Below, piece by piece: positions 16,295 through 24,715 of a DNA stretch of 64,000 nucleotides. Source of the stretch: Sandaracinaceae bacterium. GTDB taxonomy: Bacteria > Myxococcota_A > Polyangia > Polyangiales > Sandaracinaceae. The notes under the pieces were generated by a model. It ran no database searches. It was not told the origin of the DNA and was given only the letters and a program-made list of their open reading frames with translations. Location: the NCBI GenBank assembly GCA_019637095.1, contig JAHBWG010000048.1:1-64000 (forward strand), written 5' to 3'. The position numbers were made by a program, and so were the translations under genes. Position 1 is the first letter of the stretch. Each line of letters begins with the position of its first letter.

Positions 16295-17644
16295 CTCCGG
16301 CGCCGGGCTCGCGTCGCCACGCGCCGCCTCGGGCGACGGCGCGCTCGCCCGGGCGCGCAGCTCGCGGATCACCTCCGCGGCGGCCCGCGCGTTGACCTCG
16401 CCCGCGTCGGCGATCCGGCGCGCGACCTCGAGCACCTCGTGCTCGGCGGCGCCCGCCTCGACCGCGACGTTGCGCGCGTGCAGGCGCATGTGGCCCTTCT
16501 GGATGCCCTCCGCCGCGAGCGCGCGCAGGGCGCCGAGGTTCTGCGCGAGCCCGACCGCCGCGCAGAGCCGCGCCACGTCGTCGGCGTGCTCGACGCGCGC
16601 GATGCGGCACGCCACCTCGACGACCGGGTGCGAGCGCACCACGCCGCCGACGACGCCGACCGCGAGCGGGATCGTCATGCGGCCCACGAGGTGCCCGTCC
16701 TCGACGCGCCAGCGCGCCATCGCGGTGTAGCGGCCGCCGCGGGCCGCGTGCGCGTGCGCGCCCGCCTCGACCGCGCGCCAGTCCTGGCCGAGCGCGATCA
16801 GCGCGGCGTCGACGCCGTTCATGATCCCCTTGTTGTGCGTCGCGGCGCGGTAGGGATCGCGCTCGGCGAACACGCTTGCCTCCTCGATGCGCCGCGCGAG
16901 CTCCTCGCCGCTGCCCGCGCCCTTGCCCTCGAGCTCCGCGAACGGCACGCGGCCCACGACGGTCACCGTGCGCTCGTCGGTGAGGTTCGAGAGGATCCGC
17001 AGCGCCACGCGGCCGCCCGTCAGCTCGCCGACGTGGGGCGCGAGTCGCTCGCACATCGAGTTGACGGCGTTCGCGCCCATCGCGTCGCGCACGTCGACCG
17101 CGAGGTGCACGACGAGCATGTCGCCGCAGGGATCGTCGGGCTCGAGCCGCGGCAGGCGCCGCACGCGGATCGAGCGCGCGCCGCCGCCCGCCTCGACGAG
17201 GCGCGGGTGCCCCGCGCTCGCGATCGCGAGCAGCTCCGGCTCCGCCGCGAGGAGCGCGCGCTCCGCCGCGTCCGGGTCGGGCACCTCGAGCACCTGGATC
17301 TGCCCGATCACGATCGGCGCGCTGCACGTCGCCTCGACGCCGCCGCCGCCGCGCAGGAGCTTGGCCGCGAAGCTGCACGCCGCGATCACGCTCGGCTCCT
17401 CGACGACCATCGGCGCGAGCACGTCGGCGCCGTTGATGCGGAGGTTCATGCAGAGCCCGAACGGCAGCCCGAACACCCCGAGGGCGTTCTCGACCATCCG
17501 CTCGGCGTGGTGCTCCTCGAGCCCGGCCGCCGGCACGAGCCGCGCGAGCTCGTCGTCGGCGAGGCCGCACACCTCCCCCACGCGAGCGCGCCGTTCGGGC
17601 ATGCTCAGCCGGTAGAAGCGGGAGATGCAGCTACAGCTCGTCAA
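16130..17644 (-). CDS. mvaA: Class II HMG-CoA reductase with a hexapeptide-repeat tail
   Basis: This 504-residue protein carries the reductase core in residues 1 to about 430. Visible catalytic features are Glu83 in VVEEPSVIAAC, Lys272 in THNKGIMNG, Asp288 in ALGQDWRAVEAGAH and His385 in IQKGHMRLHARN, with DAMGANAVNSMCE as substrate loop. This is the class II (MvaA) type. It converts HMG-CoA to mevalonate or the reverse; beside a polyprenyl synthase and squalene synthase the biosynthetic direction is likely. The TTG start is supported by GGAGG 7 nt upstream and by the N-terminal SRFYRLS, which matches the family start. Residues 451-504 are nine near-copies of SAPSVA, an unusual low-complexity tail. 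It heads the sterol operon. Confidence 0.93.
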   Translation of the reverse strand: MTSCSCISRFYRLSMPERRARVGEVCGLADDELARLVPAAGLEEHHAERMVENALGVFGLPFGLCMNLRINGADVLAPMVVEEPSVIAACSFAAKLLRGGGGVEATCSAPIVIGQIQVLEVPDPDAAERALLAAEPELLAIASAGHPRLVEAGGGARSIRVRRLPRLEPDDPCGDMLVVHLAVDVRDAMGANAVNSMCERLAPHVGELTGGRVALRILSNLTDERTVTVVGRVPFAELEGKGAGSGEELARRIEEASVFAERDPYRAATHNKGIMNGVDAALIALGQDWRAVEAGAHAHAARGGRYTAMARWRVEDGHLVGRMTIPLAVGVVGGVVRSHPVVEVACRIARVEHADDVARLCAAVGLAQNLGALRALAAEGIQKGHMRLHARNVAVEAGAAEHEVLEVARRIADAGEVNARAAAEVIRELRARASAPSPEAARGDASPAPEGAPSVASAPSVASAPSVASAPSVAGAPSVASAPSVASAPGVAGTPSVASTPGVA

Positions 17645-17704
17645 GGTCCGGCCTCCGGTCGGCGCGTCGAGGGCGCACTCGTGCCCACCGCTCGCGCGGC
17701 GGCG

Positions 17705-17733
17705 ACGCTAGCCCAGGCCCCGGGCGTGGTCCA
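17705..17733 (-). promoter_or_regulatory. Candidate promoter of the sterol operon
   Basis: On the minus strand TGGACC (17728-17733) is followed after 17 bp by TAGCGT (17705-17710). Transcription would start near 17698, giving a leader of about 54 nt that carries GGAGG (17652-17656) 7 nt before the TTG start. The match to the sigma-70 consensus is partial, so this is a prediction. Confidence 0.45.
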
Positions 17734-17749
17734 GACGATTTCCGCTCTG

Positions 17750-17806
17750 TGAACTGGGTTCATGAACCGGGTTCATCCCTGATTCCAAGGGTGAACCGTG
17801 TTTCAC
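17750..17806. promoter_or_regulatory. Three palindromic operator-like sites between divergent isoprenoid genes
   Basis: Two abutting 13-bp palindromes, TGAACTGGGTTCA (17750-17762) and TGAACCGGGTTCA (17763-17775), create a perfect 12-bp palindrome GGTTCATGAACC at their junction. A third, GTGAACCGTGTTTCAC (17791-17806), ends 6 bp before the -35 of the polyprenyl synthase. Tandem TGAAC/GTTCA inverted repeats in a divergent promoter region are typical operators for dimeric repressors such as TetR or MarR types. No regulator gene is adjacent, so the protein is unknown. Confidence 0.65.
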
Positions 17807-17812
17807 GGCGCG

Positions 17813-17841
17813 TTGACTTCGCGCCCGCGGCGCGTCAGCGT
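17813..17841 (+). promoter_or_regulatory. Candidate promoter of the polyprenyl diphosphate synthase
   Basis: TTGACT (17813-17818), a 17-bp spacer and CAGCGT (17836-17841) precede the GTG start by 8 nt, which would give a leaderless or nearly leaderless mRNA. The -10 is weak, but spacing is ideal and the third palindrome lies just upstream. Confidence 0.45.
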
Positions 17842-17849
17842 GCGCGCCC

Positions 17850-18842
17850 GTGGAAGGCTGGACCAGCGAGGTGTCGGCGGGCGTCGAGCGCCGCCTGAGC
17901 GCGTTCTTCGACGAGGAGCGCGCGCGCGTCACGCAGCTCGCGCCACAGGCCGAGGTGCTCCACGGCGCGATCGCGGCGCTGACGATGCGCGGCGGCAAGC
18001 GGCTGCGCCCGGCGGTGCTCTACGCCGCGTACCGCGCGGTGCGGCCGGACGGCGGCTTCGGCGAGGTCGCCGACGCGTGCGCGGGGCTCGAGGTGCTGCA
18101 GACGTACCTCCTCATCCACGACGACTGGATGGACGGCGACGAGACGCGGCGCGGCGGCCCATCCGTGCACGCGGCGCTGCGCGACAGGTTCGATCCCGCG
18201 CTCGCGGATCGGCTCGCCATCCTCGCCGGCAACCTCGCGTGCGCGTGGAGCTGGCGGCTGTTCGGCGCGGGCGAGGCGGTCCGCGACGTGGTGCTGCGCA
18301 TGCACGAGGAGGTCCTCGTCGGCCAGCAGCTCGACCTGATGGCGGTCGAGGACGTCTCGCGCATGCACCGGCTCAAGACGGGCAGCTACACGCTGCGCGG
18401 GCCGATCGCGCTCGGCGCGGTGCTCGGCGGCGCGAGCGCGGCGCAGCGCGAGGCGCTCGACGCGTTCGCCGCGCCGCTCGGCGAGGCGTTCCAGCTCCGC
18501 GACGACCTGCTCGGCACGTTCGGCGACCCGCGCGACACCGGCAAGTCCGCGGGCAACGATCTCTGCGCCGGCAAGCGCACCGCCCTCGTGCTCGCCGCGG
18601 AGCGCTCGGGCGCGGACCTGCGCGAGCTGCGCGCCGTCTTCGGCGTGCTCGACGCGCCCGCGCCCGCGATCGCTGCCGCGCGCGCGCTGCTCGAGCGCTC
18701 GGGCGCGCGGCGCGCGGTCGAGACGCGCCTCGACGCGCTGCTCGCCGAGGCCGACGCCGCGCTCGCGCGCGCGCCGCTCGCCGAGTCGGGCCGCGCGATG
18801 CTCGCCGAGCTCGCCGCCCGCCTCGCCCACCGCGCGCACTGA
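17850..18842 (+). CDS. Polyprenyl diphosphate synthase (FPP/GGPP synthase type)
   Basis: This 330-residue trans-prenyltransferase has GGKRLRP (48-54), the first Asp-rich motif in LIHDDWMDGDETRRGG (DDWMD 91-95) and the second in DDLLGTFGD (218-226). It joins IPP to allylic diphosphates. The residue five before the first motif is Tyr, with no FARM insertion, a pattern seen in archaeal-type GGPP synthases, so chain length is not settled; FPP is expected as the feed for the squalene synthase fusion on the opposite strand. Start GTG follows a plausible promoter by 8 nt with no Shine-Dalgarno. It diverges from HMG-CoA reductase over three shared palindromes, suggesting common control. Its TGA lies within a hairpin repeat element. 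Confidence 0.93.
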   Translation: MEGWTSEVSAGVERRLSAFFDEERARVTQLAPQAEVLHGAIAALTMRGGKRLRPAVLYAAYRAVRPDGGFGEVADACAGLEVLQTYLLIHDDWMDGDETRRGGPSVHAALRDRFDPALADRLAILAGNLACAWSWRLFGAGEAVRDVVLRMHEEVLVGQQLDLMAVEDVSRMHRLKTGSYTLRGPIALGAVLGGASAAQREALDAFAAPLGEAFQLRDDLLGTFGDPRDTGKSAGNDLCAGKRTALVLAAERSGADLRELRAVFGVLDAPAPAIAAARALLERSGARRAVETRLDALLAEADAALARAPLAESGRAMLAELAARLAHRAH

Positions 18843-18990
18843 GTCTTCGGAGGGGCTGTTCCAGCCCCTCCCCCCATGCGGCAAAGCCGCATGGGGCCCC
18901 CCGCCCGAGACGAACGCGGCGGAGCCGCGTTCGACCCCATCGCGGGGCGATGGGGCCCCCTCGACCGACGCCCGTCGCTTCGCGACGGGC
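18838..18990. repeat. Array of five perfect hairpins in a convergent gap (copy 1 of a dispersed element)
   Basis: Starting with CTGAGTCTTCGGAG, which supplies the TGA of the preceding gene, five perfect stems follow with 3-nt loops: 18849-18871 (10 bp, TTC), 18872-18896 (11 bp, AAA), 18911-18933 (10 bp, GGA), 18935-18955 (9 bp, GGG) and 18970-18990 (9 bp, TTC). There is no T-run. The position between two 3' ends suggests a bidirectional terminator or RNA-stabilising element. The rest of the 322-nt gap (18991-19164) shows no gene. Confidence 0.85.
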
Positions 18991-19164
18991 TGGTCTCGAT
19001 GGGACGCCGACGACGCCGGCGAGTGCGCTCGACCGCGCGGTCGCTGATGCGTCGACCGTCTCCGACTGACCCGCCGCGATCGCCGGTTGCCACGCGCTCC
19101 TCCCGCGGCCTCGCGTCTCTGTTCACTTTTGGCGTTTGGCGCGGACCCTCCCGCCCGGCCGGCG

Positions 19165-22100
19165 CTACCCGCCCGTGAGCTCGCGTCGGGGGCGCCGGCG
19201 GCGCGCGCCGAGGGCGAGGACGGCGAGCCACGCGAGCGTCGCCCAGCCCGCGGCGCGGGTCGGCGCCGCGCGGCAGGTGCAGCCGCCGCCGCCCGGCGCG
19301 AGCGGGCCGGCGTCGGGATCGAAGGGCGCGCCGCCGTCCGCGGCTTCCGCCGCTCCGTCGCGGCGCGCGCCCGCGTCGGGCGGCGCGCCCGGCGCGCCGG
19401 GCGTCACCGTGATCGTCACGTCGTCGCTCGCGCTGCCGCCGTGGCCGTCGCTCACGTGCAGCCGGAAGCGCAGCGCCAAGGGGCGCGTGATCGCGGGCGG
19501 CGTCGCGAACGAGGGCCGGGCGGAGGTGGGCTCCGAGAGCGCGACGAGCGGCGTCGCGTCGAGCAGCTCCCAACGGAACGTCAGCGGGTCGCCGTCCGGG
19601 TCGGCGCTGCGGCTCCCGTCGAGCGTCACCTCGTCGCCCGCGCGCACCGTGCGATCGTCGCCCGCGTCGGCCGTCGGCGCGTGCGCGCAGCGCGCCGTGT
19701 TCTCGACGTGCCCGGGGAAGGGCGGCGGCTCGGTGCCGGTGATCACGAGGTCGTCGATCTCCCAGCCCGCCGAGCCGACGGCCGCGTCGGTCGCGATCCG
19801 CAGGCGCAGCCGCACGCGCTCGCCCGCGAGCGCGGTGCCGAAGTCGAGGCGCACGGTGTCGGCGCGCGGGTACGACGGGTTCCGGCGCGAGTACGCGGGG
19901 CGCAGCGCCAGCGTGCTCATCGCCTCGTCGGTGAGCGGCCCCGTGTACCCGGGATCGACGAGCTCCGCGACGTCGCGCCAGCTCGCGCCGCCGTCGGTCG
20001 ACAGCTCGATCACCGCCCCGTCCCACAGCCGCGTCTCGTCGGCCTCGAAGTCGAAGCGGTGCTCGAAGCGCACGACGAAGGGCACGCCGGGCGCCACCCG
20101 CAGCTCCGGCAGCTCCATCGCGGTGTCGGTCGGGATGGCGCTACCCGCGCCGCGCAGCACCCAGCTCGGGTTCCCGAGCACGGAGGGGCCCACCGTCCAC
20201 ACGCCGCGCGTGCCGCCGTCGAGGCTCACCTCGCGCAGCCAGCGCGGCGGGAGCTCGAACTCCTCGAGCGCGCTCAGCCCCGGATCGCGGTCCACGATCA
20301 CGCGCGCGCTCGCGATCTCCCCGCCGCAGGAGGCGCCGCCGCGCACCGTCGCGCGCACGTCCATCGGGCCGCCCCGCACGTCCGTCGTCCCCGCGACGAG
20401 CGTCGCCCACACCTCGCGCGACGCGCCCGGCGCGAGCGTCGGGAGCGGGCGCTCCCCGCCGTCGCCGATGGTCACGCCGAGGTCGTTCGGCTCGAGCGCG
20501 AGCGTCGCGCCCTCGAGCGCGACCACGCCCTCGTTCGCGACGACCACGCGCACCCAGCCCGTCTCGCCCGGGTCGAGGTACGCGTCGTCGTCGCAGAGGC
20601 GGCGCCCGCCCTCGAGGATCACCTCCATCGCGGTGACGCGCGGGCGCGGGCCCACCGCGAAGTCCTCGATCACGCCGCGCAGATCCTCCGAGTAACGGCC
20701 GGGCGAGCGCGCGCACGTCCCCGCGCCGCGGCCCGCGAACGCCGCCGCGATGCGCCGCGCGTCCTCGACGTCGCGCTCGAGCGCGGCCGCGACGAGCGCG
20801 TCGCGTTGCTCGGTGAACGTCGGCGCGCGCGGCGCGAGCTGCATGCCGGTCACCACGTAGCGCGCGAAACGCCGCCGCGCGCCCTCGAAGTCGTACGGCG
20901 CGCCCGGCGTCGCGCTGCGCCGGATCAGCGAGGTGAGCGCGTCGAACAGCATCGACGCCCACACCTCGCCCGCGTTGTGGACCTCCGAGTTCACGCTGCC
21001 ACCCGGCTCGATCGGGTGCGTCGTCGGCAGCGGCTCGTCGTTCGCGATGTGGCGGAACGACAGGTCGTCGTACGCGCGGTTCGACGAAAAGGGCATGCGC
21101 CGGATCCCGTAGTACGTCCGCCGGCGCCCGTGGTTGGCGAAGCTGCCCATCGGGAAGGGGCCGTCGAGATCGTCCTCGGGCCCCAGGAGCATCATGAGCG
21201 CGAGGAAGTCCGCCCAGCCCTCGCTCTGCGCGCCGCACTGGTGCGAGCCGCACGCGAGGAGGCGGTGGTGCAGGAAGTGCCCCCACTCGTGCACGACGAC
21301 CTGCGTGTCGAGCGCGCTGTCGATGTCGGGCTGCAGCTCGCGGTGCACGCGCGTCGGGCTCCCGGCGCGCGCGCGCAGCGCCGCGCCGTCCTCGAGGCTC
21401 ACCATCACCGTCGGGATCGCGACCGTGCCCGTGCCGGTCATGTTGATGCGCGCGTCGCCGGGCTGGTCGTTGACGATGATCAGCGCGAGCGCGCCCGCCG
21501 CCTCGGCCTGCTGCGCCTTGGCGACGAAGCTGCAGCCGCCGCGATCCACGAGCGCGACGGTCCCCGCGAGCGCGTCGCCCAACGCCGTGCAGCCGTTGGT
21601 GTCGCCGGGCGCGAGCGGCCCCGTGACGTCGTAGGTGGTCGGGCCGAACGACGCGACGCCGATCAGGTAGCTCGCGTCTCCCGTGGCGACGCCGCGCCGC
21701 GCGCGCCCGCTCCACAGGAACATCTGCATGCGCGGCGACACGCCGTCGCGCGGCGTGCTCATGTTCGCGTTGTTGCGCCCGCTGTAGTCCACCGCCTCGG
21801 CCCGCAGCGGGTCGCCCTCGCGCCCACCGCGCCCGTAGTTGTCGCGCTGCGCGTTGCCCGCCACCTCGTCGAACCCGAGCGGGTAGAAGTAGTCGTGCAA
21901 CCAGTTGGTCACGAAGAACAGGTGCGTGATGCCCGCCATCGTCTGCGTCGGGTCGTCGATCGGGCCGCGCGACGGATCGAGCGGGTGCGCGAACACGCCG
22001 GGCGCGGTGACCGACGCGCGGAAGTCGCCCGCGCTCAGGCCGTCCGGCGCGTTGCGGTCCGCGTACGCGTCGACGTTGTTGCCGACCGTCTCGGTCGCGC

Positions 22101-23073
22101 CGGGCGCGAGCCACGGATCGAGCCCGAGGCGCGGGCCGCGGTCGAGCCCCTCGACCATCGCGCGCACCTGCCGCAGGAACGGGGGCGGCTCGTCCACGGG
22201 CATCCGCGCCGGGTAGGGCGTCGTGTCGCCGAACGGGCTGTCGAAGAGCCGGCGCGGGGGATCGGCCGCGTCGGCGTAGACGAGGTACTCGAACGCGTCC
22301 TCGACGGTGAGCCGGCGGCGCAGCAAGAGGCGCCCGTCGCCGGCGTCGATCGCGTACGCGAACAGATCCCCGTCGGCCCACAGCTCGACGTAGTGCGCGG
22401 CGACGAGGCCGCTCGGGAGCGGGTAGAGCACGCGGCCGACCCGCGCGGGCGCGTCGAGCCGCGCGGAGGGCGCGCTCCAGCGCTCGTCTCCGTCCGGGCC
22501 GGTCGCGACGTACCGCAGCCCCGCCGCCGCGCCCGGCCCGAGCCGATCGGCGAGCGCCACGGCGAGCGCGCTCGCCGCGTCCCGCGCGAAGCGCCCGGCG
22601 CGCGCCGGGTACAGCTGGCCGCCCGCCGCGACGAGCGCGCCGTCGACGTCGAGCAGGAGCGAGAGCCGCGTCTCGAGCGCCTCGACGCCGGCGACTCGCT
22701 GGCCGAAGATCACGAGCGCCCCGCCCGACGGCGTCGCGCGCGCCAGCCGCGGCTCGAGCGTCGCGAGGTCCCCCACGCCGTAGAGCGGGGCGAGGGCGCG
22801 GACGTGCGCGCGCGCGCGCTCGAGCGGGCTCGCGCCGACCCCGGCGGGCAGCGCGCGGCGGCCGACGAGGAGCGTGGGCACGTCGCGCTGCGCGTCGCGC
22901 CCGGCGGCGACGAGCCCCGCGGGGATCGGCGGCGCGACCACGGGCGCGCGCGGGCTCGTCGCGTACGCGTCGAACAGCGCCTGCGCGCCGGCGGCGGCGG
23001 GCGCGGCGAGGACGAGCGCGGCGGCGACCCACGCGAGCCCCTGCCGCCCCGCGGCGTCGAGCGAGGGCGTCAT
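19165..23073 (-). CDS. Secreted M36 (fungalysin-type) metalloprotease with PA, PKD-like and MYXO-CTERM parts
   Basis: This 1302-residue exported protease opens with a signal peptide (hydrophobic core about 12-30, ending AAAGAQA) and a propeptide-like region to about 250. The M36 catalytic domain has GITHLFFVTNWLHDYFYPLG (381-400) and the zinc site HEWGH (595-599) with third ligand in SEGWADF (Glu618). A protease-associated domain (about 480-575, NGCTALGD...LVDRGGCSFVAKAQQA) is inserted before it. Beta-rich domains follow, one PKD-like (DGSRSADPDGDPLTFRW). The C-terminus has a Gly-rich GCTC, a hydrophobic span and RRRRPRR, the MYXO-CTERM anchoring signal of myxobacteria. It likely digests external protein. 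ATG is preferred over an upstream TTG. It is convergent with the polyprenyl synthase. Confidence 0.92.
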   Translation of the reverse strand: MTPSLDAAGRQGLAWVAAALVLAAPAAAGAQALFDAYATSPRAPVVAPPIPAGLVAAGRDAQRDVPTLLVGRRALPAGVGASPLERARAHVRALAPLYGVGDLATLEPRLARATPSGGALVIFGQRVAGVEALETRLSLLLDVDGALVAAGGQLYPARAGRFARDAASALAVALADRLGPGAAAGLRYVATGPDGDERWSAPSARLDAPARVGRVLYPLPSGLVAAHYVELWADGDLFAYAIDAGDGRLLLRRRLTVEDAFEYLVYADAADPPRRLFDSPFGDTTPYPARMPVDEPPPFLRQVRAMVEGLDRGPRLGLDPWLAPGATETVGNNVDAYADRNAPDGLSAGDFRASVTAPGVFAHPLDPSRGPIDDPTQTMAGITHLFFVTNWLHDYFYPLGFDEVAGNAQRDNYGRGGREGDPLRAEAVDYSGRNNANMSTPRDGVSPRMQMFLWSGRARRGVATGDASYLIGVASFGPTTYDVTGPLAPGDTNGCTALGDALAGTVALVDRGGCSFVAKAQQAEAAGALALIIVNDQPGDARINMTGTGTVAIPTVMVSLEDGAALRARAGSPTRVHRELQPDIDSALDTQVVVHEWGHFLHHRLLACGSHQCGAQSEGWADFLALMMLLGPEDDLDGPFPMGSFANHGRRRTYYGIRRMPFSSNRAYDDLSFRHIANDEPLPTTHPIEPGGSVNSEVHNAGEVWASMLFDALTSLIRRSATPGAPYDFEGARRRFARYVVTGMQLAPRAPTFTEQRDALVAAALERDVEDARRIAAAFAGRGAGTCARSPGRYSEDLRGVIEDFAVGPRPRVTAMEVILEGGRRLCDDDAYLDPGETGWVRVVVANEGVVALEGATLALEPNDLGVTIGDGGERPLPTLAPGASREVWATLVAGTTDVRGGPMDVRATVRGGASCGGEIASARVIVDRDPGLSALEEFELPPRWLREVSLDGGTRGVWTVGPSVLGNPSWVLRGAGSAIPTDTAMELPELRVAPGVPFVVRFEHRFDFEADETRLWDGAVIELSTDGGASWRDVAELVDPGYTGPLTDEAMSTLALRPAYSRRNPSYPRADTVRLDFGTALAGERVRLRLRIATDAAVGSAGWEIDDLVITGTEPPPFPGHVENTARCAHAPTADAGDDRTVRAGDEVTLDGSRSADPDGDPLTFRWELLDATPLVALSEPTSARPSFATPPAITRPLALRFRLHVSDGHGGSASDDVTITVTPGAPGAPPDAGARRDGAAEAADGGAPFDPDAGPLAPGGGGCTCRAAPTRAAGWATLAWLAVLALGARRRRPRRELTGG

Positions 23074-23144
23074 CGACCTGACTCTGCCCAAGGCCGGCGT
23101 CGCTGTCCACGTGCCAACCCGTCGCGAGCGTGTACCTTCGCCGC

Positions 23145-23993
23145 ATGGCCCTGCGCATCCTCTGCCCGACCGACCTGTCCTCGTCCTCGGACCGCGCGCT
23201 CGCCTACGCGGTGGGCCTCGCGCGCACGCGCCCGGGCACGCGCATCACGCTGCTGCACGTCGACGACCTCCCCAGCTACGGCCTGCCGGAGGGCACCGTG
23301 CGCGAGGAGCCGCTCCGCGCCGCGTGGCGCAGCCGCCTCGACGCGCTCGCGGCGCGCTTCGCCGACGTCCCGATCGAGCCCGAGATCGCGCGCGGCGCGC
23401 CGGCCGAGGAGATCCTCGCGCGCGCCGCGAGCGCCGATCTCGTCGTGATGAGCACCCGCGGCCGCCACGCCCTCGCGCGCGCCGTCCTGGGCGCGGTCGC
23501 CCACAAGGTCGTGCGGGGCTCGCCGGTCCCCGTCCTCGCGCTCGATCCCGAGGCGCCCGCGCGGCCGGTCCGCAAGGTCCTTTGCATGCTCGATCTCTCG
23601 CCGGCCTCCGAGGAGGCGCTCGAGGAGGCGGTGCGCTGGGCCGAGCGGGCGGGCGCCGAGCTCCACGTGCTCCACGCGTTCCAGCTCCCCGTGTACACCC
23701 TGCTCGAGGGCGGCCACTTCTTCGAGCCGGATCTCCCGAGCCGCGTCCAGGCCCTGCGCGCGGAGGCGCTCCGGGCCGTGCTCGCGCGGCGGGCGCCCGG
23801 GGTCGACGCGAAGCTCCACGTCCTCGAGGGCGCGCCGATCGAGGCGCTGTCGCAGCTCGTCGCCGACGAGGCGATCGACCTCGTCGTGGTCGGGACGCAC
23901 GGCCGCTCCGGGGTGCAACGTCTCGTGCTCGGGAGCGTCGCCGAGCAGCTCCTGCGCACCGCGCGCGTCCCGCTCCTCGTCGTCCGCGGGTGA
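23145..23993 (+). CDS. Tandem universal stress protein (UspA family)
   Basis: This 282-residue cytoplasmic protein has two Usp domains. The first is residues 1 to about 145 (ILCPTDLSSSSDRALAYA; VVMSTRGRHALARAVLGAV). The second is about 146-282 (VLCMLDLSPASEEALEEA; VVVGTHGRSGVQRLVLGS). Both keep the G-x2-G-x9-G-S/A-like ATP-binding loop, so ATP binding is plausible. Such proteins support survival under stress; the trigger is not visible. ATG is preceded by TACCTT (23133-23138) only 6 nt away, indicating a leaderless transcript. It diverges from the M36 protease and converges on the Uma2 gene. Confidence 0.92.
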   Translation: MALRILCPTDLSSSSDRALAYAVGLARTRPGTRITLLHVDDLPSYGLPEGTVREEPLRAAWRSRLDALAARFADVPIEPEIARGAPAEEILARAASADLVVMSTRGRHALARAVLGAVAHKVVRGSPVPVLALDPEAPARPVRKVLCMLDLSPASEEALEEAVRWAERAGAELHVLHAFQLPVYTLLEGGHFFEPDLPSRVQALRAEALRAVLARRAPGVDAKLHVLEGAPIEALSQLVADEAIDLVVVGTHGRSGVQRLVLGSVAEQLLRTARVPLLVVRG

Positions 23994-24013
23994 GCTTCCG
24001 CGTCCGAACGCGG
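23991..24013 (+). terminator. Hairpin at the uspA stop, possible degenerate repeat copy
   Basis: From the TGA the sequence runs TGAGCTTCCGCG; CCGCGT-CCGA-ACGCGG (23998-24013) forms a 6-bp stem. The order TGAG-CTTC, GAACGCGGCGG and CCCCATCGC echoes the element at 18838, and the gap is again 3'-to-3'. The relation is weaker than for the other copies. Confidence 0.45.
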
Positions 24014-24051
24014 CGGGCCCCCCATTTCCACCCCATCGCCGGGCGAGCGCC

Positions 24052-24606
24052 CTACCAGAGCGGCGCGAGCGGGAGCTCGATGGCGTCGAACGGCGGCGCG
24101 CGGACCACCGCGTCGTCGCGCCAGACGGCATGCACGCGGTAGCTCTCTCCGTCGAGGCGGAAGACCTCGAGCGTGCGCGGGTCGGGGTCGAGCAACCAGA
24201 TCCAGCCGACGCCCTCGCGGGCGTAGATCGGCACCTTCTCCGCGCGGTCGATCGACTCCGTCGAGGGCGAGACGACCTCGGCGACCCAGTCGGGCGCGAC
24301 GGTGAGGTACGCCGCGTCGGGCAGCGCCGGGAGCGTCTCGCGGCGCCAGCCGGCGAGGTCGGGGACGAGGATGTCGCCGCCCAGATGCAGCTCGGGCTCG
24401 AAGAGGATCGTCCAGCCGCCCGGCCCGTCGCGGCCGTCGTGGTCGAAGCCGTCGAGCCGGCCGCCCAGCCGCGAGCCCGTCTTGGCGTGGCGCAGGCGGG
24501 GGCGCGCCTGTGTGTAGAGCTGGCCGCCGATCAGCTCCGCCACCACGTTCGGCGGCGCGGCGAGCACGTCGGCGTAGCTGGCGCGGCGTCGTGCGGGGTC
24601 GCCCAC
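24052..24606 (-). CDS. Uma2-family PD-(D/E)XK endonuclease-like protein
   Basis: This 184-residue protein of the Uma2 (DUF820) family shows the N-terminal ASYADVLAAPPNVVAELIGG, EPELHLGGDILVPDLAGWRR with the nuclease-fold acidic residues (about 82-101), WVAEVVSPSTESIDRAEKVP and GVGWIWLLDPDPRTLEVFRL. The family is common in multiple copies in cyanobacteria and myxobacteria; its DNA target and biological job are not established. GTG start with TATACT (minus strand, 24613-24618) 6 nt upstream, indicating a leaderless mRNA. It is a single gene convergent with uspA. Confidence 0.85.
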   Translation of the reverse strand: MGDPARRRASYADVLAAPPNVVAELIGGQLYTQARPRLRHAKTGSRLGGRLDGFDHDGRDGPGGWTILFEPELHLGGDILVPDLAGWRRETLPALPDAAYLTVAPDWVAEVVSPSTESIDRAEKVPIYAREGVGWIWLLDPDPRTLEVFRLDGESYRVHAVWRDDAVVRAPPFDAIELPLAPLW

Positions 24607-24715
24607 GCGTCGAGTATACGGCAAGCGCTCCGCCTCGGCCCGCGGCGGCGCGCGCCATGGGCGCGTCACGCGCTCGTGCCTTGCTCGCCGCGCGCGCGTC
24701 CGCCACCGTGCGTGC

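Noticed and set aside
16042-16395. Short Arg/Ser repeat proteins on both strands
   Set aside because: They are other-frame readings of the 18-bp minisatellite in the HMG-CoA reductase tail.
10692-17570. A single 2292-residue protein covering the cyclase, the reductase and HMG-CoA reductase region
   Set aside because: Only the last 1133 residues make sense; the upstream part is a wrong-frame reading of three other genes, and a GTG start in a GTGA overlap at 14093 explains the real gene.
129-17752. Very long open frames on the plus strand opposite the sterol genes
   Set aside because: They are Arg/Ala/Glu-rich translations with no family motif, caused by third-position GC bias opposite real genes whose motifs read cleanly on the minus strand.
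18991-19164. Small gene between the hairpin array and the M36 protease
   Set aside because: Open frames here have no start with ribosome site or leaderless box and give low-complexity Arg-rich peptides.
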